A stretch of DNA of 38,194 nt, taken from positions 1 through 38,194 of the forward strand of contig NZ_JXJW01000022.1 in assembly GCF_002441695.1 (NCBI RefSeq), read 5' to 3'. The notes under the pieces are model-generated. The model saw nothing but the letters and a program-made list of their open reading frames with translations, was not told the DNA's origin and did no database searches. The position numbers were made by a program, and so were the translations under genes. The number at the start of each line of letters is the position of its first letter. The stretch's first letter is position 1. Below are positions 10,801 through 18,469 of the stretch, in pieces. Source of the DNA: Pseudolactococcus piscium. Its GTDB lineage: Bacteria; Bacillota; Bacilli; Lactobacillales; Streptococcaceae.

Positions 10801-11575
10801 TATTCCAGTATTCCCAGGGACAAACTGCGAGTATGACACAGCAAAAGCATTTGAAGCTGCTGGTGCTGTGACTAAGATTGTTCCATTTAGGACGATGGAC
10901 ATTTCAGAGTCAATCAAAGATATGGTTGCTAACATCGAGCAGGCAAATATCCTCATGTTTGCAGGCGGATTTTCAGCAGCAGATGAACCTGATGGCTCAG
11001 CTAAGTTCATCGTGAATATCTTATTAAATGAAGCTGTCAAGTCAGCTATCGAAGCATTTATCGCGCGTGGTGGCCTAATTCTTGGCATCTGTAATGGCTT
11101 CCAAGCCTTGGTTAAGTCAGGCTTATTACCATATGGTAGCTTTGATAGCTTATCTGATCAGTCGCCAACACTTTTCTATAATGATGCCAATCAGCACGTC
11201 GCTAAAATGGTTGAGACTAAGATAATTAATACCAATTCACCGTGGTTAACAGGCGTTGCAGTAGGAGATATTCATGCCATTCCAGTTTCGCATGGTGAAG
11301 GCAAATTTGTCGTGTCACCTCAAGCCCTTGAAGACCTAAGCAAGAATGGTCAAATTATCAGCCAATACGTTGATTTTAAAGGACAAGCAACGATGGACTC
11401 TGCTTACAATCCTAATGGCTCTGTCGCTGCGATTGAGGGCATTATCAGCAAAAACGGACAAATCCTAGGGAAAATGGGACATTCTGAACGCTATGAAGCA
11501 GGCTTATTTAAAAATATTCCTGGTAATAAAGATCAGAAACTTTTCGAGAGTGCAGTTGCCTATTTTAGAGGGTAA
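7862..11575 (+). CDS. purL: phosphoribosylformylglycinamidine synthase PurL (large, single chain)
   Basis: This enzyme converts FGAR, ATP and glutamine to FGAM. It is the long form, combining an N-terminal PurS-like region, two AIRS-type synthetase halves (KNETHNHPTEIEPFGGAST in the first; GGKDSMSGTF in the second) and a C-terminal class I glutamine amidotransferase with nucleophile C1077 in GICNGFQAL and a histidine in SHGEGKF. The GTG at 7862 was taken as the start because GAGGGG lies about ten bases upstream and the product then begins with the family's KKRIFV; a TTG six codons earlier lies inside purC. Product is 1237 aa. It follows purC by four bases. Lactococcus lactis uses split PurS/Q/L, so the fused form is a point in common with streptococci. 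Confidence 0.96.
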   Translation: MKKRIFVAKKPEFKVKNQALLHELQHNLQLSTLTSVNIVQVYDVFHVTDDLLTTAEQTIFSEKVTDYVLDEETVKLALDKSKFFAIESLPGQFDQRASSAEEALFLLGADKDAVVKTAQLYLLNADLSDAEFEKIKGYQLNSVDSRFKAIDQAIHDEEMLRSADTIPVLAGFITMTASQITDLHASYALAMEVADLLWIQDYFKQVKRDPSETELKVLDTYWSDHTRHTTFETELKTIDFSQSKFKGQLQVTFDKYLNMRKEIKRTEKPTTLMELATIFGRYERANGRLDDMEVSDEINACSVEISVDVNGVKEPWLLMFKNETHNHPTEIEPFGGASTCIGGAIRDPLSGRAYVYQAMRITGAGDITAPISETRHGKLPQQVISKGAAHGYSSYGNQIGLATTYVKEYFHPGFVAKRLETGAVVGAAPKENVLRLKPQAGDAIILFGGKTGRDGVGGATGSSKVQTKDTVETAGAEVQKGNAIEERKIQRLFRNPDVTQLVKKSNDFGAGGVCVAIGELADGVEIDLDKVPLKYQGLSGTEIAISESQERMSVVVAAKDVAQFISECAKENILAVQVAQVTEKASLKMLWKGQTIVDIDRAFLDTNGVRVVVDATVTDSDLPIPFEKTTSLDTLNTDLNGLLSQLNFASQKGLQTIFDSSIGRSTVIQPIGGRYQLTPAESSVQKLPVLTGVTNTVSLLSHGYNPEIASWSPYHGAAYAVIEATARLVATNANWTSARFSYQEYFERMDKQAERFGKPLAALLGSIEAQEQLGLPSIGGKDSMSGTFEELTVPPTLIAFGVTTSEADRILSPELKAVNEHIYYIPGIAIAETIDWARVKANFDLVSDLQASYKITAAISTKAGGVGEAISLMTFGNKIGAKVDLAQVSDLIKAEFAGFIITSPDEIAGLQKIGQTTEDFLLDINGVSLSGDALLASFEAPLEAVYPTLFDQNAKLEAIETTPSSTQIKAPHRVATPLVYIPVFPGTNCEYDTAKAFEAAGAVTKIVPFRTMDISESIKDMVANIEQANILMFAGGFSAADEPDGSAKFIVNILLNEAVKSAIEAFIARGGLILGICNGFQALVKSGLLPYGSFDSLSDQSPTLFYNDANQHVAKMVETKIINTNSPWLTGVAVGDIHAIPVSHGEGKFVVSPQALEDLSKNGQIISQYVDFKGQATMDSAYNPNGSVAAIEGIISKNGQILGKMGHSERYEAGLFKNIPGNKDQKLFESAVAYFRG

Positions 11576-11616
11576 AGGCAAGAAAATAAAGACAGATGTA
11601 ATGCAATAAGTAGAAG

Positions 11617-11650
11617 ACAATGGCTCAGATATTCTGAGGATTGTTTTTTT
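11617..11650 (+). terminator. terminator of purC-purL
   Basis: CTCAGA (11624-11629) pairs with TCTGAG (11633-11638), and ACAAT/ATTGT extends the stem outside a small bulge. A TTTTTTT tract to 11650 follows. Confidence 0.75.
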
Positions 11651-11743
11651 AATTTCATCGATTGTGAGTCATGTAGTTGATAAGACCAGCTAAGTAATCC
11701 TGCGTCACCCGTTACTTAATTCATACGAGAATTAGCGCACAAT

Positions 11744-11787
11744 AAAACTCCCCATATTGGAACCTAATCCAGTTTATGGGGAGTTTT
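11744..11787. terminator. convergent inverted repeat, probable bidirectional terminator
   Basis: AAAACTCCCCATA (11744-11756) is a perfect 13-bp complement of TATGGGGAGTTTT (11775-11787). T's end the stem on both strands, so it can terminate the minus-strand iron-transport operon and act as a second stop for purL readthrough. Confidence 0.75.
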
Positions 11788-11848
11788 ATGATGGATAACA
11801 CGTCATTGAAGTGCTTCCTTTGTGAATCGGACTATCATCATTGATCGC

Positions 11849-12820
11849 TTATTTAAAAGCTTTCTCAACGCCGTCGATCATGAGTTGTGTTGATTTAATC
11901 CCGCCACCACTTAGGTACCAAAGACTTGGATCAAGTTCAATCACTTTGTTGTTTTTACCAGCTGTTGTTTTCTTCACTAATTCATTGTTAGTTACAGCAG
12001 TTTCTGAGCTGTCACCACCAATAGCTTTTGTTCTATCGACAACGAATATGACATCTGGATTTTTTTCGAGCACATACTCAAATGAGATTTGTTGGCCATG
12101 AGTAGAGGCTTTGATTGTGCTATCAACATTTTTGAAGCCAAACGTATCATTGACAATGGCATAACGTGATTTTTCACCGAATGCTGCTAGCTGACCTTCA
12201 TTTGAGATCACAGTTAAAGCTGCTAGTTTTGATTTTTCAGCTTTTGCTTTCAATGTCGTGATGTTTTTTTCTAATTTAGCAACTTGCTTAGTTGCTTCGT
12301 CAGTTTTACCATAAATACTCGCGATCGTCATGATATTCGCTTTTGTAGATTCCCAAACTTTGGTTGTATCAATTGCTAAGTCTAGAACAGGTGCGATTTT
12401 TTCTAAGTCAGCTTTAAAACTTTCTTGACGTCCAGAAATGATAATGAAATCAGGTTGTAGTGAATTGATTTTCTCTAAATCAGGTTCCTTTAGGCCACCA
12501 GCACTTGCAACTGTTTTAAATTTAGATAAATAAGTAGGCAAGTTTTTAACTGCGACAGCAGCAACTGATTTACTTTCACCTAAAGCCTCTATTGTATCTA
12601 GTGACCCATTATCAAATACGACAACTTTACTTGGGCGAGTCGGAACAGTTATTTTTTTACCTTTTGAATCTGTCACTTCTATTTTTTTAGGCAATGCCTT
12701 TGTTGTTGTCGTTTCTTTAGCACTATCAGATGTTGCCTCTTTTTTAGTGCCACAAGCAACGAGTAGTGTCCCAAGTAGTAGTGTCCCAGTAAAGACAGTG
12801 ATTAATTTACCAAGTTTCAT
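11849..12820 (-). CDS. iron-siderophore ABC transporter, substrate-binding lipoprotein
   Basis: This is an extracytoplasmic binding protein for a ferric siderophore (periplasmic-binding-protein 2 type, YclQ/CeuE-like). A lipoprotein signal peptide ends in the lipobox LVAC with lipidated C23. A low-complexity Lys/Thr linker follows, then two lobes joined by a long helix, as in this fold. The ligand is not decided by the sequence; the B. subtilis YclNOPQ (petrobactin) and Campylobacter CeuBCDE systems have the same gene order. It is last of four minus-strand genes, 50 bases after the ATPase gene. Length (323 aa) is typical. Confidence 0.9.
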   Translation of the reverse strand: MKLGKLITVFTGTLLLGTLLVACGTKKEATSDSAKETTTTKALPKKIEVTDSKGKKITVPTRPSKVVVFDNGSLDTIEALGESKSVAAVAVKNLPTYLSKFKTVASAGGLKEPDLEKINSLQPDFIIISGRQESFKADLEKIAPVLDLAIDTTKVWESTKANIMTIASIYGKTDEATKQVAKLEKNITTLKAKAEKSKLAALTVISNEGQLAAFGEKSRYAIVNDTFGFKNVDSTIKASTHGQQISFEYVLEKNPDVIFVVDRTKAIGGDSSETAVTNNELVKKTTAGKNNKVIELDPSLWYLSGGGIKSTQLMIDGVEKAFK

Positions 12821-12870
12821 AATTATTTTCCTTTATTTGTTTAATATATAAATAGTGGGAAGTTATTTGT

Positions 12871-13623
12871 CTAGAAATACAGACAAAATTTCTTACCCTC
12901 TATTTCTTTTATACGAACTGACATCTCATATAGCGGGTTTAAAATATGTTCATGAATGATCTGATCTGTTTGATCATGGGCAAATATTTTACCTGATTTC
13001 ATGGCGACGATCTCATCTGCAAAACTTGCTGCAAAATTGATATCATGTAAGACGATGATCACAGTCTTACCAAATTCTGTGACTAGTTTGGTAAGGAGTT
13101 GCATCATCTGCACTGCAAAATTCATATCTAGATTATTTAGTGGCTCATCAAGTAAGATATAGTCTGTATCTTGTGCTAATATCATAGCGATGTAAGCACG
13201 TTGTAGTTGCCCACCCGATAAGTTTTGAATATTTTCCTCTGCTAATTCGGTTAAGCCGAGTTGGGCAATGGATAAGTTAATTTTCTCTTTATCAGTTGGT
13301 GTTAAATTGCCCTTAGAATAAGGAAATCTAGCAAATGCAACCAATTCAAAGATCGTGATGTTCATGTTTAAATGATTCATCTGTTTTAAAATAGACAGTT
13401 GTTGTGCCAGGTCACGAGATTTGAAGGATTTGAGATCCTTACCTTCTAGGTAGATGTGACCAGTCTCTGTCTGGATTAATCGACTCATTGTCGCTAGAAG
13501 TGTTGATTTTCCAGCACCATTGGGGCCAATAAAGGCGGTTAATTTGCCTTTTTTAATCGTTAAATCGATCTCATCTAATATCGTTTTCTTACCAAAAGAC
13601 TTTGAAAGACCTTCTATTTTCAT
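12871..13623 (-). CDS. iron-siderophore ABC transporter, ATP-binding protein
   Basis: This is the ATPase that drives siderophore import. Walker A is GPNGAGKST (about residues 33-41), the signature is LSGGQLQRAYIA, Walker B is YILLDEPLNNLD, and the switch histidine lies in VIIVLHDINFA. At 250 aa it is the standard length of FepC/FhuC/YclP proteins. Its start overlaps the stop of the upstream permease gene by four bases (ATGA), indicating coupled translation. Confidence 0.93.
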   Translation of the reverse strand: MKIEGLSKSFGKKTILDEIDLTIKKGKLTAFIGPNGAGKSTLLATMSRLIQTETGHIYLEGKDLKSFKSRDLAQQLSILKQMNHLNMNITIFELVAFARFPYSKGNLTPTDKEKINLSIAQLGLTELAEENIQNLSGGQLQRAYIAMILAQDTDYILLDEPLNNLDMNFAVQMMQLLTKLVTEFGKTVIIVLHDINFAASFADEIVAMKSGKIFAHDQTDQIIHEHILNPLYEMSVRIKEIEGKKFCLYF

Positions 13624-14576
13624 CCCTTATTTCCATTTCTCTTATATAATATTTGTCCGATAAAGTAGCACCCGCCAGTAAACTCAATGATGACATTTAA
13701 GGTTGTATTGAAACTAAAGATATGTTCAACAAGAAACTCACCAAATACCAGAAGTAATATCGCGATCAAACTACCTGTGATAAATATCGCTCTATGTCGA
13801 TAAGTCTTGGTAATTTGGTAGCTAATATTTGCCACGATGAAGCCCAGAAAACTAGTGGGGCCAACTAGTGCAGTAGATACACCAACTAAGGCAGAGATTG
13901 CAAGCAAGCTCATTAGCTGTAGCGCTCTTACATCAAGGCCTAGATTCACCGCATAATCATTCCCTAGATGTAAGACATCTAGCTGAGGTGCTAACCACCA
14001 TAAAAAGAGGCAGAGCAGGGCGATCATGATACTGGCAACCAATAAATGGTCGGCTTTAACATTGCTAAAACTAGCGAAGAGTTTGCCTTGTAAATGATCA
14101 TATTCATTAGGATCAAGTAGAATTTGTAGAAAACTACTGATATTTCCGAAAAATGTCCCAAGTATCATACCAATCATCAGAAAGAGAAATAGGTTATGCT
14201 TAAACTGCCTTAATAGTGAAAAGGCAAGTACCGTGCTAACCGACATCATGAGGGCAATCGATAAGAAGAAGTTACCCAGGCTAGATAGGGAGGTTAAGTT
14301 ATGACTACCTAATAGAAAGATAGATAGGGTTTGCAACATGACATAAAGCGAATCCATACCTAAAATATTAGGCGTCAATAATTTATTTTGCGTTAAGGTT
14401 TGAAAGCTGACTGTTGCAAAACTACAAGCGATACCAACAAGGATAAAGCCCAGAATTTTTTTTAAGCGAAGCGCTAAAGCAAATTCGATGTTCCCATAGG
14501 TGTGGTAGGTTAGAAAAAGTGCACAGCTCCCTAAAACAGCAAGTATTAAAATCAGATAGGTTAATTTTAGCTTCAT
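13620..14576 (-). CDS. iron-siderophore ABC transporter, second permease
   Basis: This is a multi-helix FecCD-type permease that forms the translocation path with the first permease. Many hydrophobic helices are seen, and the conserved SALVGVSTALVGPTSFLGF segment, which contacts the ATPase in this family, lies in the second half. An open frame extends upstream to 14621, but the ATG at 14576 has a Shine-Dalgarno (GGAG) nine bases ahead and overlaps the previous stop by ATGA, giving 318 aa. It sits where YclO lies in the yclNOPQ order. Confidence 0.9.
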   Translation of the reverse strand: MKLKLTYLILILAVLGSCALFLTYHTYGNIEFALALRLKKILGFILVGIACSFATVSFQTLTQNKLLTPNILGMDSLYVMLQTLSIFLLGSHNLTSLSSLGNFFLSIALMMSVSTVLAFSLLRQFKHNLFLFLMIGMILGTFFGNISSFLQILLDPNEYDHLQGKLFASFSNVKADHLLVASIMIALLCLFLWWLAPQLDVLHLGNDYAVNLGLDVRALQLMSLLAISALVGVSTALVGPTSFLGFIVANISYQITKTYRHRAIFITGSLIAILLLVFGEFLVEHIFSFNTTLNVIIEFTGGCYFIGQILYKRNGNKG

Positions 14577-15532
14577 TTTGCTTGTCTCCGACCTTCTTTG
14601 AGTAAGAGTGCAATAAAGCAAACACTACCTAAGACACCAACGATTAAACTGGCTGAAATTTCATAAGGTGAAATGATTGTCCGACCAATGATATCGCAGA
14701 TAATCAGGAAGGCAGCGCCGAAATAGGCTGTCAAGGGCAGGTTTTTTTTCATTTGATCCCCAAACTTTAAGGTCACAAGGTTTGGAACGATAATGCCTAG
14801 AAAGGGAATATTACCGACACTAACAAGGACAATACTAGATGTGAGTGCGACGATCCCTACGCCAAACAAGCGCATTTTTTGATATGAAATCCCTAAATTA
14901 GTCGACATTTCTTGACCCGCCGCGATAATTGTAAATTGATAGGCGAACAGATAAATCAAAATAAACAAAGGGATTGATAGATAAAGCAGTTCATAAGACC
15001 CGCGCATCACAATCGAAAAGTTTCCCTGCAACCAAGACGTGACGTTCTGTACCAGTTGATATTTAAAAGCAAAGAAGTTTGCAATACTACCAATGATATT
15101 ACCGAACATAATCCCAACCAAAGGTAACATAATGCTACTTTTACTCATAATGTAGCGTGACATGAGTAAAAATAAGCTGGTGCCTAAGAGTGCGAAGACA
15201 AATGCCATACTCATTTTGGTTAGGCTAGTCGCATTTGGTAGGAAAATCATCACAAAAACGATCCCTAATTTAGCACTATCCATTGTCCCAACGGTATTTG
15301 GTGAAACGAATTTATTTTGCATCAGATTTTGCATGACAAGACCTGATACACTGACACTTGCGCCGGCAATCAGTAGACTGATTGTTCTAGGGAGTCTTGA
15401 CGCAAGTAGAACAAGATGCTGTCTACTCGTCCAAGTACTGATGTCAAATGGTGGCACATTAACTAATCCAATGAAAATAGATGATATGATGAGTAGCAAA
15501 AAGAAGCTGATAAATACTAGTTTTTTTGTCAT
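14573..15532 (-). CDS. iron-siderophore ABC transporter, first permease
   Basis: This is the first gene of the four-gene importer operon, a FecCD-type permease (319 aa, YclN-like). It opens with a hydrophobic helix (LVFISFFLLLIISSIFIGL) and shows the family motifs RLPRTISLLIAGASVSVSG near the N-terminus and VSVGNIPFLGIIVPNL in the ATPase-coupling loop. AAGGAAG lies just upstream of the ATG. A promoter and an 18-bp palindrome upstream probably regulate the whole operon. Confidence 0.92.
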   Translation of the reverse strand: MTKKLVFISFFLLLIISSIFIGLVNVPPFDISTWTSRQHLVLLASRLPRTISLLIAGASVSVSGLVMQNLMQNKFVSPNTVGTMDSAKLGIVFVMIFLPNATSLTKMSMAFVFALLGTSLFLLMSRYIMSKSSIMLPLVGIMFGNIIGSIANFFAFKYQLVQNVTSWLQGNFSIVMRGSYELLYLSIPLFILIYLFAYQFTIIAAGQEMSTNLGISYQKMRLFGVGIVALTSSIVLVSVGNIPFLGIIVPNLVTLKFGDQMKKNLPLTAYFGAAFLIICDIIGRTIISPYEISASLIVGVLGSVCFIALLLKEGRRQAK

Positions 15533-15597
15533 AATACTTCCTTACTACTCACTTTCTATATGTTTTTAAAAGCAGAGGCCTCTAGCTTCAATGTGAA

Positions 15598-15650
15598 TGT
15601 CAAAAAGTTTTGACATTTTATATTAAAACATAATTGACCCGTTTTTTCAA
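15598..15650 (-). promoter_or_regulatory. promoter and palindromic operator of the iron-transport operon
   Basis: On the minus strand a -35 box TTGAAA (15650-15645) and a -10 box TTTAAT (15627-15622) are 17 bases apart, predicting a start near 15615. Exactly there lies a perfect inverted repeat, TGTCAAAA-AG-TTTTGACA (15598-15615). A repressor bound at the start site would block the operon; iron or siderophore response is inferred from the genes controlled. Confidence 0.65.
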
Positions 15651-15729
15651 TATCTATTGTAGGAATAGTTATAAAATAATGAAAATAATCCCTGTTTTTT
15701 TCGTATAAGACATATAGAGGGTGAAAAAT

Positions 15730-16407
15730 ATGTATGATGTAAGAGAAGCAGAGTATCCGATGCTACCACGTGAACGCTTAAACGTGCTTGGCGAGTCCTA
15801 CCTATCCGATCAAGAGTTGCTCGCTATTTTATTAAGAACTGGCACAGCCAAACTGTCTGTTTTAGAATTAGCAGGTCAGATTTTAAAACATTTCGTCACA
15901 CTTGAAAATTTTAGAAAGTCGAGTATTGAGGAATTGATGACAATTTCTGGCATCGGCATGACTAAAGCAGTCGAAATCAGAGCGATGATAGAGTTAGGCA
16001 AAAGAATTAAGACGACAGAAAGAAGTAGAGAAGGACAGGTTAAAGGGTCCCAACAATTTGCGACGATCCTGATTGATGAGATGTCAGATTTTGATCAAGA
16101 ACATTTAGTCGCCGTTTATTTAGATGGCAAGAACAAGATTATTAAGAAAAAGACGATTTTTGTAGGGACAGTTAATTCGGCTACTGCTAATCCGAGAGAA
16201 ATTCTTCATTTTGCGGTTAAGACACTGGCAGCTAGTCTCTTAGTTGCCCATAATCACCCTTCAGGAGACCCAAATCCTTCTGATGCTGATTTAGTCTTTA
16301 CAAAGCGTATAGCAAGTGCTTGTGACATAATTGGTGTCCAGTTTATCGATCATATCATTGTCGGTGATGGTTGCTATTTTTCATTTAAAGAAAATACCTT
16401 GATCTGA
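15730..16407 (+). CDS. radC: RadC family protein (JAB/MPN domain)
   Basis: This is a RadC-type protein of uncertain function; the historical DNA-repair label is disputed. The N-terminal half has a helix-hairpin-helix (LMTISGIGMTKAVEI). The C-terminal JAB metalloprotease-like domain shows HNHPSGDPNPSDAD, the metal-binding H-x-H-x(10)-D motif, with an upstream glutamate in the QEHLVAVYLD strand. A GTG at 15721 directly abuts the AGAGG ribosome-binding site, so the ATG at 15730 (225 aa) is the better start. It is divergent from the iron operon and followed by a terminator. Confidence 0.92.
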   Translation: MYDVREAEYPMLPRERLNVLGESYLSDQELLAILLRTGTAKLSVLELAGQILKHFVTLENFRKSSIEELMTISGIGMTKAVEIRAMIELGKRIKTTERSREGQVKGSQQFATILIDEMSDFDQEHLVAVYLDGKNKIIKKKTIFVGTVNSATANPREILHFAVKTLAASLLVAHNHPSGDPNPSDADLVFTKRIASACDIIGVQFIDHIIVGDGCYFSFKENTLI

Positions 16408-16425
16408 TCTAGCTTCAAGGACAGG

Positions 16426-16456
16426 AGGCCTTATTAGTGACTCGTGAGGCCTTTTT
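16426..16456 (+). terminator. terminator of radC
   Basis: AGGCCT (16426-16431) pairs with AGGCCT (16447-16452), a self-complementary arm, with a 15-base loop and TTTTT. Confidence 0.6.
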
Positions 16457-16570
16457 GCCTAATTATATGTAAAAGAGCATGGGCAAGTAGGTTTACTAGG
16501 CTCACGACTGACTAGACGGCTTTTGAGGTTACCCCAAAAAACACCACCCACAAAGATAAAGAGCAGTTAC

Positions 16571-16599
16571 TTGATATTGGCCTAGTTATTTATTATAAT
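16571..16599 (+). promoter_or_regulatory. promoter of the LapA-like gene
   Basis: TTGATA (16571-16576) and a consensus TATAAT (16594-16599) are spaced by 17 bases; predicted start near 16606. Confidence 0.75.
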
Positions 16600-16622
16600 A
16601 AGTTAAGAAGGATAGGAGAATT

Positions 16623-16910
16623 ATGATGAAAAATATGAAGAAAATCTTAACACCAAAACGTGTTTTATCATTAATCGTCTTTATTTTAGTCCTTATTTTT
16701 GGCTTTCAAAATATGGGGTCAGTAAAATTAAGTATTATTTTCTTCTCTTTAGACATCCCCTTACTCATTTTGATTTTTGCAATTTATATCATTGGTGTGT
16801 TTACGGGTTGGGCTGTAAAGAGAAGTGATGTTAAAAAAATTGTTGACAATGCTCAAGATGAAACAAGAAAAGAACTAAAAGAATTACAAGAGCAACTGAA
16901 AAATAAGTAA
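16623..16910 (+). CDS. small LapA-domain membrane protein
   Basis: This 95-residue protein has two transmembrane helices (about 14-30 and 44-65) joined by the short loop FQNMGSVKLSIIFFSLDIP, and a charged coiled-coil tail (about 66-95). The QN turn after helix one and the GxxxGW stretch at the end of helix two fit the LapA (DUF1049) family. In proteobacteria LapA helps control lipopolysaccharide assembly; the role in Gram-positives, which lack it, is unknown. AGGAG (16614-16618) precedes two tandem ATGs (16623, 16626). It has its own consensus promoter and terminator, so it is a single-gene unit. Confidence 0.8.
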   Translation: MMKNMKKILTPKRVLSLIVFILVLIFGFQNMGSVKLSIIFFSLDIPLLILIFAIYIIGVFTGWAVKRSDVKKIVDNAQDETRKELKELQEQLKNK

Positions 16911-16920
16911 CGAGAAACCT

Positions 16921-16953
16921 AAGTATCTCAGTAAATGTTGAGATGCTTTTTTT
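16921..16953 (+). terminator. terminator of the LapA-like gene
   Basis: AAGTATCTCA (16921-16930) pairs with TGAGATGCTT (16939-16948), with one wobble pair and an 8-base loop, and a T tract follows to 16953. It faces the end of the minus-strand amidotransferase gene. Confidence 0.75.
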
Positions 16954-16982
16954 GTTTTATCTTTAGCCTATAAAGTGAGCGG

Positions 16983-17690
16983 TTATAAATTGAAAACAGC
17001 ATATCTAAAGAAGCCTAAATCTTCCTCGCGGACATTATACATGAAATCAGGGTGCCATTGGACGCCTAGAAAGCGTAAAGTGGGATCAGTTGACTGAACA
17101 GCCTCTATCACATTATCACCGAGTGATTTTGCGATGACTTCAAGTTGCGGTGCCACTTTTTTTAAACTTTGACGATGAAATGAATTGACATGTGCCCGAA
17201 GACCATACACTTTTTCGAGTGGTGAGTGTTTTTGGATACTCACATCGTGAGATGTCTGTGTGACTGGTGTTTCCTGCCAATGTTGATGTGTGTGTTGGTT
17301 AAGTGTCCCACCAAGGGCGACATTAACGAGCTGCATGCCACGACAGACACCGATAATTGGTTTATTCTGCTTGATTGCCTCGTTAATCAGGGCAAGTTCA
17401 AAGGCATCACGTTCCCGGTTGTAGTCATTAGACTTAATCGTTTCTACTTCCCCATAAAATTCAGGGGCTACATTTTGGCCGCCTGCTAAGACAAGTTTAT
17501 CAATCATAGAGATATACCGTTTAGCGCTTAGCGGATCACCAATTGGAATCATGATGGGAAGCCCGCCAACAATCTGTACAGCCTTGATATAGCCTGAAGG
17601 ATTATAGGATATAGCCATATGCCCCATATCATCACCAGCATCTCGTCTTTCATTTGCAGCGACTCCAATGATAGGTTGTAAAATTGTCAT
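16983..17690 (-). CDS. class I glutamine amidotransferase-like (gamma-glutamyl-GABA hydrolase family)
   Basis: This is a PuuD-type (peptidase C26) hydrolase predicted to cleave gamma-glutamyl amide bonds; the natural substrate is unknown. The nucleophile is C116 in GVCRGMQL, and H213 lies in QWHPD. Most relatives have QWHPE, so the acid of the triad appears changed from Glu to Asp here. Length (235 aa) is normal. It starts two bases after the rex stop, with no good ribosome-binding site of its own, so it is probably translated by coupling to rex. The radC-amidotransferase-rex neighbourhood is shared with streptococci. Confidence 0.85.
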   Translation of the reverse strand: MTILQPIIGVAANERRDAGDDMGHMAISYNPSGYIKAVQIVGGLPIMIPIGDPLSAKRYISMIDKLVLAGGQNVAPEFYGEVETIKSNDYNRERDAFELALINEAIKQNKPIIGVCRGMQLVNVALGGTLNQHTHQHWQETPVTQTSHDVSIQKHSPLEKVYGLRAHVNSFHRQSLKKVAPQLEVIAKSLGDNVIEAVQSTDPTLRFLGVQWHPDFMYNVREEDLGFFRYAVFNL

Positions 17691-17692
17691 AA

Positions 17693-18352
17693 TTACTTTG
17701 TTGTTTCTTTCTTATCTTGCATGAAAAATAATAGCGTTTGTAACTCACTAGTCAAGTCAACTGACTGGACAGTAATATCATCACTCACCTCTAGCCGTCT
17801 TGGTGTGAAATTTAAGATCCCCTTAATACCAGCCTGAATTAAGGTATCCGCAACTTCCTGGGCACGGTCACTCTGAACAGAGATAATTGCAGTTTCGATG
17901 TTGGCATCTGCAAGATTCTTTGTAAGATCTGAAATGTTATAGATTGGGATACCATCCTCAGTTGTCGTACCGACAAGTGGGTTACCAGATACATCATAGG
18001 CCTGTGTAATTCGCATTTTATTGCGATCATGGAAACGGTAGTTGATCAAGGCACGACCTAAATTACCAACACCGATAAGGGCAATATTCGTTTCTGCTGA
18101 ATCACCTAGTAAGTTACTAAAAAAGTCACGCAATGCGAGCGTATCATAGCCATAACCACGTCTGCCAAGTTCACCAAAAAGGGAAAAGTCACGTCTAACA
18201 GTAGCTGAATCAACCCCTAATTTTTTAGCGATTGCTTGAGAATTTGTGCGCTCAACTTTATCTGCCACAAATTGCTTGAAAATGCGATAGTACTGTGGCA
18301 AGCGCTTAGCAGTAGCCTTAGGTAGTTCTTCATTAAATTTTGTTACGACCAT
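17693..18352 (-). CDS. rex: redox-sensing transcriptional repressor Rex
   Basis: Rex represses fermentation and NADH-consuming genes and lets go of DNA when NADH is high. The N-terminal winged helix contains [20 protein letters not shown], and [12 protein letters not shown] follows. The Rossmann domain has the NAD-binding [16 protein letters not shown], and the C-terminus has the conserved [14 protein letters not shown]. The start at 18352 (219 aa) was chosen over upstream ATGs (18397, 18370) because GGAGG lies about eleven bases ahead of it, and the product then begins as streptococcal Rex does. Its promoter overlaps a Rex-like box, suggesting autoregulation. Confidence 0.93.
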   Translation of the reverse strand: MVVTKFNEELPKATAKRLPQYYRIFKQFVADKVERTNSQAIAKKLGVDSATVRRDFSLFGELGRRGYGYDTLALRDFFSNLLGDSAETNIALIGVGNLGRALINYRFHDRNKMRITQAYDVSGNPLVGTTTEDGIPIYNISDLTKNLADANIETAIISVQSDRAQEVADTLIQAGIKGILNFTPRRLEVSDDITVQSVDLTSELQTLLFFMQDKKETTK

Positions 18353-18379
18353 TAGTGATGGTACCTCCATAAGTATTCT

Positions 18380-18416
18380 TTGTGAATAGATTACCAAATC
18401 TTTGTGAAGTTGTCAA
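18380..18416 (-). promoter_or_regulatory. rex promoter overlapping a Rex box
   Basis: On the minus strand TTGACA (18416-18411) and an extended -10 TGG-TAATCT (18393-18388 for the hexamer) are 17 bases apart. The 18-mer TTGTGAATAGATTACCAA (18380-18397, plus strand) matches the Rex consensus TTGTGAAWWWWTTCACAA at 15 of 18 positions and covers the -10. A second TTTGTGAA half-site lies 22 bases further (18401-18408). Confidence 0.65.
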
Positions 18417-18457
18417 ACAAAATGGCTTAGTGATTAGATAAAGATTAGGAGTTATGA

Positions 18458-18463
18458 TAGAAT
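18458..18463 (+). promoter_or_regulatory. -10 box placed for leaderless transcription of the ABC-F gene
   Basis: TAGAAT ends six bases before the ATG at 18470, so the mRNA would start at the start codon. A weak -35 (TTAGAT, 18434-18439) is 18 bases upstream. No Shine-Dalgarno precedes the ATG. An alternative -10 is TATGAT (18453-18458). Confidence 0.4.
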
Positions 18464-18469
18464 AGACTT

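Noticed and set aside
11744-11787. 13-bp inverted repeat as terminal repeats of a mobile element
   Set aside because: The arms are only 18 bases apart, T's end both sides and two convergent genes flank it; a bidirectional terminator explains it.
11788-11844. 18-codon frame (MMDNTSLKCFLCESDYHH) with GGGGAG upstream, perhaps an insertion-sequence transposase start
   Set aside because: The apparent ribosome-binding site is part of the terminator stem and nothing downstream continues a transposase; too short to support.
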